Source: an uncultured Clostridia bacterium
GTDB lineage: Bacteria > Bacillota > Clostridia > Christensenellales > UBA1242
Assembly (NCBI GenBank): GCA_934747765.1
Contig: CAKVGZ010000003.1
Location: 1 to 64,000, forward strand
DNA length: 64,000 nucleotides
Reading direction: 5' to 3'
The notes below the pieces were generated by a model that was not told the DNA's origin, did no database searches, and worked only from the letters and a program-made list of their open reading frames with translations. The translations under genes and the position numbers were made by a program. This document shows positions 17,748 to 27,310 of the stretch, one piece after another (within the stretch, counting starts at the first letter, position 1; each line of letters starts with the position of its first letter).

Positions 17748-18861
17748 ATGATAGTTGAAAATGAAAAAATCAAAGTCAAAGAACTTGAAAAGGAATTCTC
17801 TTTCATAAAGGAGTGTCTTTGACACGCAAGAAGTGCGAAACAGAATTTCGGTTTTAAAAGCGGAGCAAGAGGCAGACGGGTTTTGGCAAGACAACGAAAA
17901 AGCGCTGAAAGTTGGAAAAGAACTGAAAAAACTTGAAGGGCGAATTGAAAAGGTGAAGAGTTTTGAAAAAAAGCTTTGCGACCTTTTTGCGCTCATCGAA
18001 CTTTGCGAAATTTCGGGCGACGACGAAGGGCGCGAGTTTTATGACGAGCTTTTGAAAGAAACAAAAGCATTTTCTTTGGAAGCAGAAAAAACCAAGCTTG
18101 AAACCCTTCTTTCAGGAAAGTACGACTCGAACAACGCAATCATAACCATTCATGCCGGTGCTGGCGGAACTGAGGCGCAAGACTGGGCGAACATGCTCCA
18201 CCGCATGTACACTCGCTTTGCCGAAAAAGAAGGTTACAAAACCACCATTCTAAGTGTTCTCGACGGCGACGAAGCGGGAATCAAATCCATAACATTCACC
18301 GTTGAAGGCGACAACGCCTACGGGTTTTTGAAGTGCGAAAAAGGCGTCCACAGACTTGTTCGAATTTCTCCATTCGACTCCAACGCGCGCCGTCACACAA
18401 GTTTTGCCAGCGTTGAAGTGATGCCCGAAATTTCGGAGAGTGAAGACATTATCATCCGAAGCGAAGACCTCAAAATTGACACCTATCGAAGCAGTGGTGC
18501 AGGCGGTCAGCACATCAACAAAACCGAAAGTGCAATTCGCATAACTCACATTCCAACCGGGTTTGTGGTTTCATGCCAGACGGAGCGCAGTCAAATTCAG
18601 AACCGCGAAACCTGCATGAAAATGCTTCTTTCCAAGCTTGTTGAAAAGCGCGAAGAAGAGGAGCTTGCAAAATTAAACAACATTCGCGGGGAACTGAAAA
18701 AAATTGAGTGGGGAAGTCAAATTCGGTCGTATGTTTTCCACCCTTACACCATGGTGAAGGACCACCGCACGGGTCACGAAACCAGCGATGTTTTTGGAGT
18801 TATGGACGGTGACCTTGAACCATTCATCAGCGACTATTTAAAGAAAAGTGCATCTAACTAA
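17748..18861 (+). CDS. prfB: Peptide chain release factor 2, with programmed +1 frameshift
   Basis: The coding region is 17748-17819 joined to 17821-18861 (about 370 aa). Codon 24 is CTT followed by an in-frame TGA. Shifting +1 continues GAC ACG CAA into the main frame. The body has the GGQ peptidyl-hydrolysis motif in SSGAGGQHINKTESA and lies in the usual length range. RF2 recognises UGA and UAA, so stalling at its own UGA autoregulates it. A start at GTG 17833 in the main frame would lose the conserved N-terminal helix. The promoter sits 7 nt before the ATG. Confidence 0.95.
17807..17823 (+). promoter_or_regulatory. RF2 +1 frameshift signal
   Basis: AAAGGAG, a 3-nt spacer (TGT), then CTT TGA C. 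This matches the classic arrangement of a Shine-Dalgarno-like stimulator 3 nt before CUU UGA C in bacterial prfB. Confidence 0.95.
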
Positions 18862-18911
18862 CAATTTGTTTTGAAAAACACGCAAATTGTGCAATACTAA
18901 AAAGGACAAAT

Positions 18912-20240
18912 ATGAAAAAACCACTTGTAGCAATTGTTGGACGACCAAACACAGGAAAAAGCACGTTTTTCAACAAGATTTGCGGAAAAAGAATCAGCAT
19001 AATAGACGACATGCCAGGCGTAACGCGTGACAGAATTTATTCTGACGCAGAATGGTGTGGCCACGTTTTCACCCTTGTTGACACAGGCGGTCTAGACAGC
19101 AAAAGTTCCGACATTTTTCAAAAAACCATTCGTTCACAAGCACAAATTGCAATCGATCTTGCGGACGTCATCATATTCATGGTTGACGGAAAAGACGGGC
19201 TGACCCCTGCCGACGAAGAAGTTGGGGAGTTACTCAGAAAAACAAAAAAGAAAGTCATTCTTGTTGTGAACAAGTTAGACCGATTCGAAGTTGAAAACAC
19301 ATACGATTTCTATTCACTTGGGCTTGGCCAGCCATTTCCAATTTCATGCGAACAAAGCAAAGGGCTTGGCGAGGTTTTGGACGAAATCATCAACGCACCA
19401 GCATTCAAAGGTCAAGACATTTCTTCAGCCGACGACTCAACCATCAAAATTGCCGTTGTTGGAAGACCAAACGCGGGCAAAAGTTCAATTGTTAACAGAA
19501 TTTTGGGCGAAGAACGTGTTGTGGTTTCGAACGTTGCGGGCACCACTCGTGACGCAATCGACACGCCTTTCAGATATGCAAACAAAGACTACATTCTCAT
19601 CGACACTGCCGGAATGCGACGTCAACGCAGTGTTGAGCGCGAAAGTGTTGAAGGCTACAGTGTCATCCGTGCAATGGAAGCAATCAAGCGTGCGGACATT
19701 GTGTTAATTGTTTTTGACGCAAGTGAAGAAATCAGCGAGCAAGATGTTCGAATTGCGGGATATGTGCACGAAGAAGGCAAGCCAAGTGTTGTTGTTATGA
19801 ACAAATGGGACCTTGTTGAAAAAGACGGGCACACCATCAACGAATACAAAGATATGCTGGCCAGCAAGCTTGCATTTATGAACTATTTCAAACCTATTTT
19901 TGTTTCGGCGCTCACTGGCAAAAGGCTTGAAAGAATCATGCCAACAGTTTTGGAAGTTGTGGGCAACAACTCACGCAGAATTTCAACTGGGGTTTTGAAC
20001 GAAGTAATTCAAAAAGCAATTCTTGCTCAAGAACCTCCAACAAAAAAAGGCAAACGCCTAAAAATTCTTTACGCAACGCAAGCGGAAATCAATCCGCCAA
20101 CGTTTGTCATTTTTGTGAACGATGGTGCACTTGTTCATTTTTCGTATCAAAGATTTTTGGAAAACAGGCTTCGTGATGCGATAAATTTTGAGGGCACTCC
20201 AATCAAGTTGATTTTCAAAAACAGAAAGGAGAAAGAATAG
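18912..20240 (+). CDS. der: Ribosome-assembly GTPase Der (EngA)
   Basis: This 442-aa protein has two tandem GTPase domains. The first has GRPNTGKST, DTGG and NKLD. The second has GRPNAGKSS, DTAGMRRQR and NKWD. A C-terminal KH-like domain follows (about 350-440). It acts in 50S subunit maturation. AAAGGA stands before the ATG, and TTGAAA with AATACT upstream forms a likely promoter. It begins a run der-plsY-hydrogenase-rubrerythrin with short gaps. Confidence 0.96.
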   Translation: MKKPLVAIVGRPNTGKSTFFNKICGKRISIIDDMPGVTRDRIYSDAEWCGHVFTLVDTGGLDSKSSDIFQKTIRSQAQIAIDLADVIIFMVDGKDGLTPADEEVGELLRKTKKKVILVVNKLDRFEVENTYDFYSLGLGQPFPISCEQSKGLGEVLDEIINAPAFKGQDISSADDSTIKIAVVGRPNAGKSSIVNRILGEERVVVSNVAGTTRDAIDTPFRYANKDYILIDTAGMRRQRSVERESVEGYSVIRAMEAIKRADIVLIVFDASEEISEQDVRIAGYVHEEGKPSVVVMNKWDLVEKDGHTINEYKDMLASKLAFMNYFKPIFVSALTGKRLERIMPTVLEVVGNNSRRISTGVLNEVIQKAILAQEPPTKKGKRLKILYATQAEINPPTFVIFVNDGALVHFSYQRFLENRLRDAINFEGTPIKLIFKNRKEKE

Positions 20241-20247
20241 TTATCTG

Positions 20248-21006
20248 ATGGAATGGTGGAGATATGTCATTGTGATCGTTGTTTCATATTTCTTGGGAAA
20301 CATAAGTTTTGCAAGAATTCTTTCGCGCAAAGTTTTGAAAAGTGACATAACAAAGCAAGGAAGCGGAAATCCCGGAACAATGAACATGCTTCGGGCATAC
20401 GGTTTTGGAGCAGGACTTTTAACTCTTGTTCTTGATGCACTCAAAGGAACACTATCTGCACTTTTAGGATTTTTCCTTTTTGGTGGGCTCGACGGAGGAA
20501 GTTACATCGACATTTGGGGACTGCATTCTTCGTCAACTGCAATGATGGGATTATACATTGGCGGGCTTTCCGCAATTTTAGGTCACAATTTCCCAGTTGT
20601 CTACAAGTTTAAGGGCGGGAAAGGCGTTGCTTGCATGCTTGGCGTTTTCCTTGTTTCCTCTCCAATTTGGGTTGCAATTTGCTTTGCATTTTGCTTTCTA
20701 TATTTATATATTTTCGACTATGGCGCTGTTGCATCGTTTATTTTCATTTCAATTGTCACCTTCATCGAGGCGCTCAAATACACGGGCAAAAACAGTAATT
20801 TGGTCATCACAATTTTGCTTTTCACAATGTTTTGTTTAACTTGGTTTATGCATCGAAAAAACATTTTTAGACTTTTGGTGGGAACTGAAAACAAAGTTAA
20901 TTTGAAAAAACTTCTAAGAAAAATGTATTCCAAAAAGGAAATTAAAGCAGAAGCAAAAGAAATTAAGCAAGTTAAAAAACAGGACAAAAAGAAGGAAATT
21001 GGATAG
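20248..21006 (+). CDS. plsY: Acyl-phosphate:glycerol-3-phosphate acyltransferase PlsY
   Basis: This 252-aa integral membrane protein has the three PlsY motifs: GSGNPGTMNMLRAYG, GHNFPVVYKFKGGKG and a later hydrophobic segment with W/F near the periplasmic face. It catalyses the first acylation of phospholipid synthesis. About 50 Lys-rich residues at the C-terminus extend beyond the usual length. AAGGAG is about 16 nt from the ATG, a long spacing. It starts 7 nt after der. Confidence 0.92.
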   Translation: MEWWRYVIVIVVSYFLGNISFARILSRKVLKSDITKQGSGNPGTMNMLRAYGFGAGLLTLVLDALKGTLSALLGFFLFGGLDGGSYIDIWGLHSSSTAMMGLYIGGLSAILGHNFPVVYKFKGGKGVACMLGVFLVSSPIWVAICFAFCFLYLYIFDYGAVASFIFISIVTFIEALKYTGKNSNLVITILLFTMFCLTWFMHRKNIFRLLVGTENKVNLKKLLRKMYSKKEIKAEAKEIKQVKKQDKKKEIG

Positions 21007-21010
21007 GGGA

Positions 21011-22414
21011 ATGGATTTAAAAAAATTAAAACAACAAAAGTTAAAGGAACTTATAAAAAAGAAACTTGGAGAAAATGCAAGGGTGTTTGTTGATGAAAAC
21101 AGTCCTTGCCTTTTTCGTGATATAACAAAATGCATAAAGTGTGGAAAATGCAAAGATATGTGCAACAAAGTAACAGGTCTTGCCGATCATTATGACGTCA
21201 ACAAACCTGGCAAACCGAATGTTTGCATTGGTTGCGGGCAGTGCACTTTGGCGTGCGGAACAAATGCTTTAAGAGAAAAAGCAAGTTATCGAAATGTTTT
21301 GGATGCGCTTGGAAATTATGACAAGGTTTTGGTTGTTTCAACAGCACCTGCAGTTCGTGCTTCGCTGGCTGAAGAGTTTGGATATGATGCGGGCATTTTC
21401 GACGAAGGGAAAATGATAACAGCACTTCGAATGCTTGGATTCGACTATGTTTTTGATGTTACTTTTGGCGCAGATTTAACGGTTATGGAAGAAGCAAGTG
21501 AACTTATTGGCAGAATAAAAAATGGCGGAGCTTTGCCAATGTTTTCGTCATGTTGCCCTTCATGGGTCAAATTTGTTGAAATGTTTGAGCCAAAGTTGAT
21601 TCCAAATTTGTCCACTGTCAAAAGTCCAATTGCCATTCAAGGAACAATCATTAAAACATATTTTGCAAAACAAAAAAAGATTAAGCCAGAAAACATTGTT
21701 CATGTTGTCATAACTCCTTGCACATCTAAGAAATATGAAATTACGCGAGAAGAACTTTCAATTTCCGACGATTATGGATATATGCCAGGAATACATGATG
21801 TCGACTACATTTTGACAACTCGTGAACTTGCACACATGATTAGACGTCAAAACATTCCTTATGGAAATTTGTATGACGGCAAGTACGACGAAATTTGCAG
21901 AGGCTCGGGCGCTGGCCTGATTTTTGGTGCGAGCGGGGGCGTTACTGAATCCACCATGAGAGAAGCATATTTTATGCTAACAGGGCATGAACCAAAAGAT
22001 AACTTCTTGAAATTAGAACAAGTCAGAGGATTGAAAGGAATAAAAGAAGACACCATCAACATGGGCGGTGCAAATGTAAAAGTTGCTGTGGTCAATGGAC
22101 TTAACAATGTTTATGACCTGCTGACATCAATAAAAAACGGAAACACTGAATATGATTTTGTTGAAGTCATGACGTGCCCTGGTGGATGCTCTGGAGGTGG
22201 TGGACAGCCAAAAATAAAAAATGTTGACGATTTTATTAGGCAAAAACGCATGAATGCTTTATACTTAAGAGATGAAGGACTGGAAGATAGAAGTGCGCAT
22301 AGCAATCCGCAAATCAAGAAAATATATCAAGAATTCTTAAAATCACCGCTGAGTGAATTGAGCGAAACATTGTTGCACACAACATATTTCGACCGTTCTT
22401 CTAATACAAAATAA
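21011..22414 (+). CDS. [FeFe]-hydrogenase-like protein
   Basis: This 467-aa protein has two 4Fe-4S sites (CIKCGKCKDMC near residue 42, CIGCGQCTLAC near 75) and an H-cluster domain. L1 is MFSSCCPSWV, L2 is ITPCTSKKYE and L3 is EVMTCPGGCSGGGGQP. All H-cluster Cys ligands and the proton-transfer Cys of L1 are present. The Met usual in L2 (MPCxxK) is Thr, and TSCCPGW is SSCCPSW. The family makes or uses H2 with ferredoxin, so the variants may indicate altered activity or sensing. No NADH-linked partner subunits or HydEFG maturases are in the window. ATG 21011 is used because the upstream TTG (20999) overlaps plsY. Confidence 0.85.
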   Translation: MDLKKLKQQKLKELIKKKLGENARVFVDENSPCLFRDITKCIKCGKCKDMCNKVTGLADHYDVNKPGKPNVCIGCGQCTLACGTNALREKASYRNVLDALGNYDKVLVVSTAPAVRASLAEEFGYDAGIFDEGKMITALRMLGFDYVFDVTFGADLTVMEEASELIGRIKNGGALPMFSSCCPSWVKFVEMFEPKLIPNLSTVKSPIAIQGTIIKTYFAKQKKIKPENIVHVVITPCTSKKYEITREELSISDDYGYMPGIHDVDYILTTRELAHMIRRQNIPYGNLYDGKYDEICRGSGAGLIFGASGGVTESTMREAYFMLTGHEPKDNFLKLEQVRGLKGIKEDTINMGGANVKVAVVNGLNNVYDLLTSIKNGNTEYDFVEVMTCPGGCSGGGGQPKIKNVDDFIRQKRMNALYLRDEGLEDRSAHSNPQIKKIYQEFLKSPLSELSETLLHTTYFDRSSNTK

Positions 22415-22425
22415 AGGAGAAAATT

Positions 22426-22956
22426 ATGGAATTGAAAGGAACAAAAACAGAAAAGAATTTGAGAGAAGCTTTTGCAGGCGAAAGTCAAGCGAGAAATAAA
22501 TATACTTTTTTTGCTTCAAAGGCAAGAAAAGAAGGATATGAAGAAATTGCAAACATCTTTGAAGAAACAGCTGGAAACGAAAAAGAACACGCAAAAATGT
22601 GGTTCAAAGCACTTAACGGCGGAATGGTTCCAATGACAATTGAAAACCTGATTGAAGCCGCTTCAGGTGAGCACGGTGAATGGACAGATATGTATGCAAG
22701 AATGGCAAAGGAAGCAAAACTTGAAGGCTTCGATAAATTGGCATATCAGTTTGAAGCAGTTGGTGCAATTGAAAAACATCATGAAGAAAGATATCTCAAA
22801 CTTTTGGAAGAACTTAAAAATGGAACAACTTTTAATAAAGATGAAGTTATTGCATGGAAATGCTTGAATTGTGGACATATTCATTTCGGGAAATCCGCGC
22901 CAAAAGTGTGTCCTGTCTGCGACCACCCACAAAGTTTTTTTACAGACAGGATTTAA
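22426..22956 (+). CDS. rbr: Rubrerythrin
   Basis: This 176-aa protein has an N-terminal ferritin-like four-helix domain with diiron ligands (ESQARNKY, EETAGNEKEHA, EKHHEERY). A C-terminal rubredoxin domain follows (WKCLNCGHIH, APKVCPVCDHP). It reduces hydrogen peroxide in anaerobes. AAAGGAG precedes the ATG and it lies 11 nt after the hydrogenase gene, suggesting linkage of oxygen defence and hydrogen metabolism. Confidence 0.95.
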   Translation: MELKGTKTEKNLREAFAGESQARNKYTFFASKARKEGYEEIANIFEETAGNEKEHAKMWFKALNGGMVPMTIENLIEAASGEHGEWTDMYARMAKEAKLEGFDKLAYQFEAVGAIEKHHEERYLKLLEELKNGTTFNKDEVIAWKCLNCGHIHFGKSAPKVCPVCDHPQSFFTDRI

Positions 22957-23116
22957 AAAATCTATAACAGGAAAAAACTCAAATTGTTAAAAATTAAAAA
23001 AAACAAGCAAAAATTGGCTTTTTTGTTTGTTTTTTTTATTTTTTTGATTATACTCGTGACTATAAAGGCATAAAATGTCGAAAAATTGAGAAACTTAATA
23101 TCAAAAGTTTCTTTGC

Positions 23117-23213
23117 GGAGGATAAAAATGACGAAAATCAAAAAAGCGTTGCTTTCAATTGTGTGTTGTTTTGCAGTCATATTCTGCTGTGCGTTTGTTT
23201 TCACAGCTTGTAC
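23117..23213 (+). repeat. 97-nt duplicated gene head (copy 2)
   Basis: Identical to 13991-14087 except for one base. It covers the Shine-Dalgarno site, start codon and lipoprotein signal. Confidence 0.95.
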
Positions 23214-26200
23214 TAAAACACAAAACATCAAGTATGAAATAAGCATTGTTCAACTTCAAAATGGAACAGTAACATGTTCGGGGGAGCCTTATGCAGGGAA
23301 CGAGATTAGTATTAAAGTTGTTCCACACGAAGGTTACGAATTAGTCCCTAATTCTCTTTTAGTTAATGGCAAAGAAATTAAAAATAATAAATTTTTGATG
23401 CCAAACAAAAATGTTAGCATAACAGCTGAATTTAGAAAGATTACATATTCAATCAGTAAATCAAACTGTGAACACGGTTCTTTTACAGTTCCAGAATTTG
23501 CAAATTATCAAGATGTAATCAATTTAGAATTAGCACCAGATGTCGGATATGAGCTTGACCAAATCTTGGTTGACGGAAAGGCAATCTCAGGAAATTCATT
23601 CACAATGCCGGCAAAAGATGTTGTTGTTTCTGTGTCATTTAGAGCAATTGACTATTCAATCACTGTAAATCCATCAGAAAATGGTTCAATTGTTCCAGAC
23701 AAAACAACAGCAAATGTTGGTGACTTAATTACATTAACAGTAAATCCAAATGCAACATATAAACTTAGAGATTTGATAATTAAAAACGGAGATTCTCTTG
23801 TTGCAAGACAGGTCAAAGGCAACACAGTCACATTCACAATGCCAGCAGGAAATGTAACAATCTCTGCAACCTTTGCGCAAAATGTTAATGCAGTTAATAT
23901 CAACCCAACAGAAAATGGCAATGTTTCTGCAACCCCTGTAAATGCTTTGGAAGGAGCAGAAGTTGTGTTGACAGTTTCTCCAACAACAGGTTATAAACTT
24001 AAATCATTGAAAGTTATGTTCGGTGAAACAGAGATTTCAGTTGTGGACAACAAGTTTACAATGCCAGCAGGAGAAGTGACAGTAATTGCAACATTTGAAA
24101 TAATAGATTACACAATCTCTAAAGAAGAAACAGCAAATGGTTCGTTTGAAGTTTCAAAAACAACTGCAAATTACAATGATGAGATTACAATCACAGTTGC
24201 ACCAGCAACAGGCTATGAACTCGACCAAATTTTGGTTGACGAAGAGGAAATCACCGGAACAACTTTCACAATGCCAGCAAAAGATGTTACTGTTAAAGTT
24301 ACTTTCAAAGCAATTAACTTCACAATCACAAGAGAAGGAACTTCTGAAGCCCATGGAACTTATGAAATTCAAGACGAAGCAAAATATGGCGAAGAAGTCA
24401 CAATAACAGAAAACACAGAAGAAGGATATGAAGCTGTGTTCACAGTTATGTGCAATGGAACACCTGTTACAGTCACAAACAACAAATTCATAATGCCAGC
24501 AGGAAACGTAACAATTTCAGTTTCTTACACACTTGCTTCATACACAATCTTAGCTAACGAAGAATGTGTTGGTGGTTCAGTAAGTGTTGTTGACCCAACA
24601 AGTGCAACAATGGGAGAAACTATTACAGTAACCGTTGCACCAGAAGATGGCTATTCTGTGGACAGTGTTTATGCCATATATAAAGATGACAATGATGAAG
24701 AGAAGCGCATAACAGCGAATCCAACAGGCGTTGAAAATGAATATTCGTTCATAATGCCAGCAGGTGATGTTAAAATATTTGCAGCTTTTGTTGAGCCAAA
24801 AGCGATAACCATTGTTTCATCAGCAAATGGGAGAGTGACAGCCGACAAAGAAACTGCTTTTGCTGGTGAAAAAATAACTTTGACCATCACGCCAAACGAA
24901 GGATGTAAATTGTTGAGTATTGAAGTTTCAGATGGCACAACAATTGAAGTAACAAAGGTTTCAGAAACAGAGTATACATTTGTTATGAAAAAAGAAGAAG
25001 TTACAATAACTCCAACATTTGAAAAAATCACCTACACAATCACCAATAATTCACCCACAAATGGTTCGTTTGAAGTAAAAGAAACAGCAACTTATGGTGA
25101 AACTGTAACAATCACAGTAACCCCAGCAACAGGCTATGAACTCGACCAAATCTTGGTTGACGGAGACGCAATTTCAGGAAATTCATTCACAATGCCAGCA
25201 AACAATGTTGCAGTTTCAGTAACATTCAAAGCAATTAACTATGCGATAACCAAAAATATTACAGGCAACGGTGTGGTTAACGTAAAAGAAACAGCAACCT
25301 ATGGCGAAAATGTTACTATCAGTGTAACCCCAGCAACAGGTTATGAACTTAACCAAATATTGGTTGACGGAGTTGCCCTTGAAGTTGGCGTAACTTCATT
25401 CACAATGCCAGCAAACAATGTTGCAGTTTCAGTGACATTCAAAGCAATTAACTATACAATCACTGTAAATCCAGCAGAAAATGGTTCGTTCACAGTTTCA
25501 AAAGCAACTGCAAATTACAATGATGAGATTACAATCACAGTAACACCAAGCGCAAACTATGTTGTTAGAGAAGTTAAAATCAATGGAAGTTCAACAGGAG
25601 TTACTAAAGTTTCAGACACAGTCTACACATTCACAATGCCAGCAAACTCAGTTCAAGTTGAAGTTGTGTTTTACTATGTGCTAACCGCAAGCGATATTGA
25701 ATATACATCTTCAGGAACAAACTTAACTATAACAAAAGTAACAACAGATAAAACACGTTATGAAATTCCAAGTACTTTCAATATTGGTGGAACAACCTAT
25801 GACGTGACTGCAATTGGTGATGGGTCACAAAATATAGACTCCGATGTTGTTGCTTTGATTTTGCCGAACACCATCACAAGAATAGCTAATGGGGCATTTA
25901 AAAATTGTGCAGGACTAATTTCAATCACTATTCCAGAAGGAGTAGAGACTATAGGCAATAATGCATTCTCTTATTCAGGCTTAACCTCGGTCGCAATTCC
26001 AAGCAGTGTCACAAGTATAGGTAATTCTGCGTTTATAAATTGTAGAAAATTAACCTCAGTCACAATTGCAGAAGGAGTTGGAAATATAGGCAGTGAAGTA
26101 TTCTCTTATTGCACAAACTTAACATCAATTACGATTCCAAGCAGTGTCACAAACATAACTCGTGCAGCTTTCAAAGGTTGCGCAAGCTTAACTTCAATCA

Positions 26201-27210
26201 CAATTCCAGAAGGAGTCACAAGCATAGCGGATAGTGCATTCGAAAATTGCACAGGCTTAACATCAATCACAATTCCAAATAGTATCACAACGATAAGTAA
26301 ATATGCATTCCGTGGCACATATCTGTATAGCAACGCAAACGACGGAGACCTTATATATGTATCGTGCGCCGATGGGAAAAAATGGATTTTAGGATATAAA
26401 GGCACCAAACCTACCGGACCATTAGAGATTCCTAGCGATGTTTTTGGAATTGCAGAATATGCATTCTCTGATTGTACAGGCTTAACCTTAATCACCGTTC
26501 CAAACAGTGTAATAAAGATAAATTCTTGGGCATTCTCTGGTTGCACAGGCTTAACCTCAATCATATTCTCAAGTGCAACCCTTCCAACACTAGGACTTAG
26601 CTCTTTTCCAAATTCAAGTTCACTTGAAAAAGTTTACGTTCCAACTGGAAGTAAAGCGGCATATACAAGAGCATTAGGTTCGGGTTTTGCAAGTAAAATT
26701 TACGAAAACTTGATTAGCGCTCCAAGATCTTTTGATGGAAGAGAATATGTTAACCTTGGAAGAGATTACATGTATCAAGATACATTGACCGTTGAAGTTA
26801 GGGCATACATGGACGACTGGTCTAAGTACACAACAAACATGAGATTAATTTCTTGCACGGAAGGCGGTGGATGGAACGTTGGTGAAGTCCTCGGAGGCAA
26901 AATACATTTCTCATGTTACGACTCAGGAAACGGTTACAAAAATGTAACCACATCAATGACTTTTGCCGATTTAAGTGCTGGATGGCATACCTTCAAAATA
27001 ACATTTGATGGGAACTATTTTAGAGCATACATTGATGGAGAGTTGGTTGGAACATCAGAAAAATATGTTTCAGGAAAGATAGGATACCATTCTTCAAATG
27101 CAATCTTTGTTGCAGCAGAAGCAAGTTCAAGTGCAACAACTCCAAACTTCTCTTCAGGCAATTTCAAAGGTAAAATTGCTTATGTTCGAATTGAAAACAA
27201 TGTTTCATAA
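23128..27210 (+). CDS. Giant lipoprotein: InlB-type repeats, BspA-type LRR, LamG-like tail
   Basis: This 1360-aa paralog of the 14002-17649 product has an almost identical lipoprotein signal (lipobox FTAC). About eleven InlB/Flg_new-like repeats follow (residues about 30-850). Next come about eight BspA-type LRR_5 units (C-x-x-L-T-S-I-T-I-P pattern, about 880-1140) and a concanavalin-like/LamG domain (FDGREYVNLGRDYMYQDTL, about 1185-1355). This suggests a surface adhesin with a carbohydrate- or protein-binding tip. GGAGG precedes ATG 23128, and an upstream in-frame ATG (23086) lacks a site. Several internal repeats are near-identical to each other, showing recent recombination. Confidence 0.85.
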   Translation: MTKIKKALLSIVCCFAVIFCCAFVFTACTKTQNIKYEISIVQLQNGTVTCSGEPYAGNEISIKVVPHEGYELVPNSLLVNGKEIKNNKFLMPNKNVSITAEFRKITYSISKSNCEHGSFTVPEFANYQDVINLELAPDVGYELDQILVDGKAISGNSFTMPAKDVVVSVSFRAIDYSITVNPSENGSIVPDKTTANVGDLITLTVNPNATYKLRDLIIKNGDSLVARQVKGNTVTFTMPAGNVTISATFAQNVNAVNINPTENGNVSATPVNALEGAEVVLTVSPTTGYKLKSLKVMFGETEISVVDNKFTMPAGEVTVIATFEIIDYTISKEETANGSFEVSKTTANYNDEITITVAPATGYELDQILVDEEEITGTTFTMPAKDVTVKVTFKAINFTITREGTSEAHGTYEIQDEAKYGEEVTITENTEEGYEAVFTVMCNGTPVTVTNNKFIMPAGNVTISVSYTLASYTILANEECVGGSVSVVDPTSATMGETITVTVAPEDGYSVDSVYAIYKDDNDEEKRITANPTGVENEYSFIMPAGDVKIFAAFVEPKAITIVSSANGRVTADKETAFAGEKITLTITPNEGCKLLSIEVSDGTTIEVTKVSETEYTFVMKKEEVTITPTFEKITYTITNNSPTNGSFEVKETATYGETVTITVTPATGYELDQILVDGDAISGNSFTMPANNVAVSVTFKAINYAITKNITGNGVVNVKETATYGENVTISVTPATGYELNQILVDGVALEVGVTSFTMPANNVAVSVTFKAINYTITVNPAENGSFTVSKATANYNDEITITVTPSANYVVREVKINGSSTGVTKVSDTVYTFTMPANSVQVEVVFYYVLTASDIEYTSSGTNLTITKVTTDKTRYEIPSTFNIGGTTYDVTAIGDGSQNIDSDVVALILPNTITRIANGAFKNCAGLISITIPEGVETIGNNAFSYSGLTSVAIPSSVTSIGNSAFINCRKLTSVTIAEGVGNIGSEVFSYCTNLTSITIPSSVTNITRAAFKGCASLTSITIPEGVTSIADSAFENCTGLTSITIPNSITTISKYAFRGTYLYSNANDGDLIYVSCADGKKWILGYKGTKPTGPLEIPSDVFGIAEYAFSDCTGLTLITVPNSVIKINSWAFSGCTGLTSIIFSSATLPTLGLSSFPNSSSLEKVYVPTGSKAAYTRALGSGFASKIYENLISAPRSFDGREYVNLGRDYMYQDTLTVEVRAYMDDWSKYTTNMRLISCTEGGGWNVGEVLGGKIHFSCYDSGNGYKNVTTSMTFADLSAGWHTFKITFDGNYFRAYIDGELVGTSEKYVSGKIGYHSSNAIFVAAEASSSATTPNFSSGNFKGKIAYVRIENNVS
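23644..23874 (+). repeat. 231-nt conversion tract (copy 2)
   Basis: Partner of 14986-15216 with about ten mismatches. A second near-identical tract links about 15700-15945 with about 24310-24555. Confidence 0.85.
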
Positions 27211-27242
27211 TTAATTCACATTTTTATCCTATCCTTAACATA

Positions 27243-27273
27243 GAAAACGACACGAGAATATCGCGTCGTTTTC
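27243..27273 (+). terminator. Hairpin after second giant lipoprotein gene
   Basis: GAAAACGAC / GTCGTTTTC with an inner CGA/TCG stem. It has no long T tract downstream on the plus strand and may act with the next hairpin. Confidence 0.55.
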
Positions 27274-27277
27274 AATA

Positions 27278-27307
27278 AAAAAAGACATACATTTGTATGT
27301 CCTTTTT
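27278..27307. terminator. Two-way terminator between convergent genes
   Basis: The stem GACATACA / TGTATGTC is flanked by A7 on the left and CTTTTT on the right, suited to both the plus-strand lipoprotein gene and the minus-strand gene at 27311-28144. Confidence 0.75.
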
Positions 27308-27310
27308 ATT

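Noticed and set aside
17833..17841. GTG 17833 as the prfB start
   Set aside because: The upstream frame plus CTT TGA C frameshift gives a full-length RF2; the GTG has no ribosome site.
18866..18890. ACAATTTG/CAAATTGT inverted repeat after prfB as a terminator
   Set aside because: No T tract follows, and it overlaps the probable der promoter; it may be chance.
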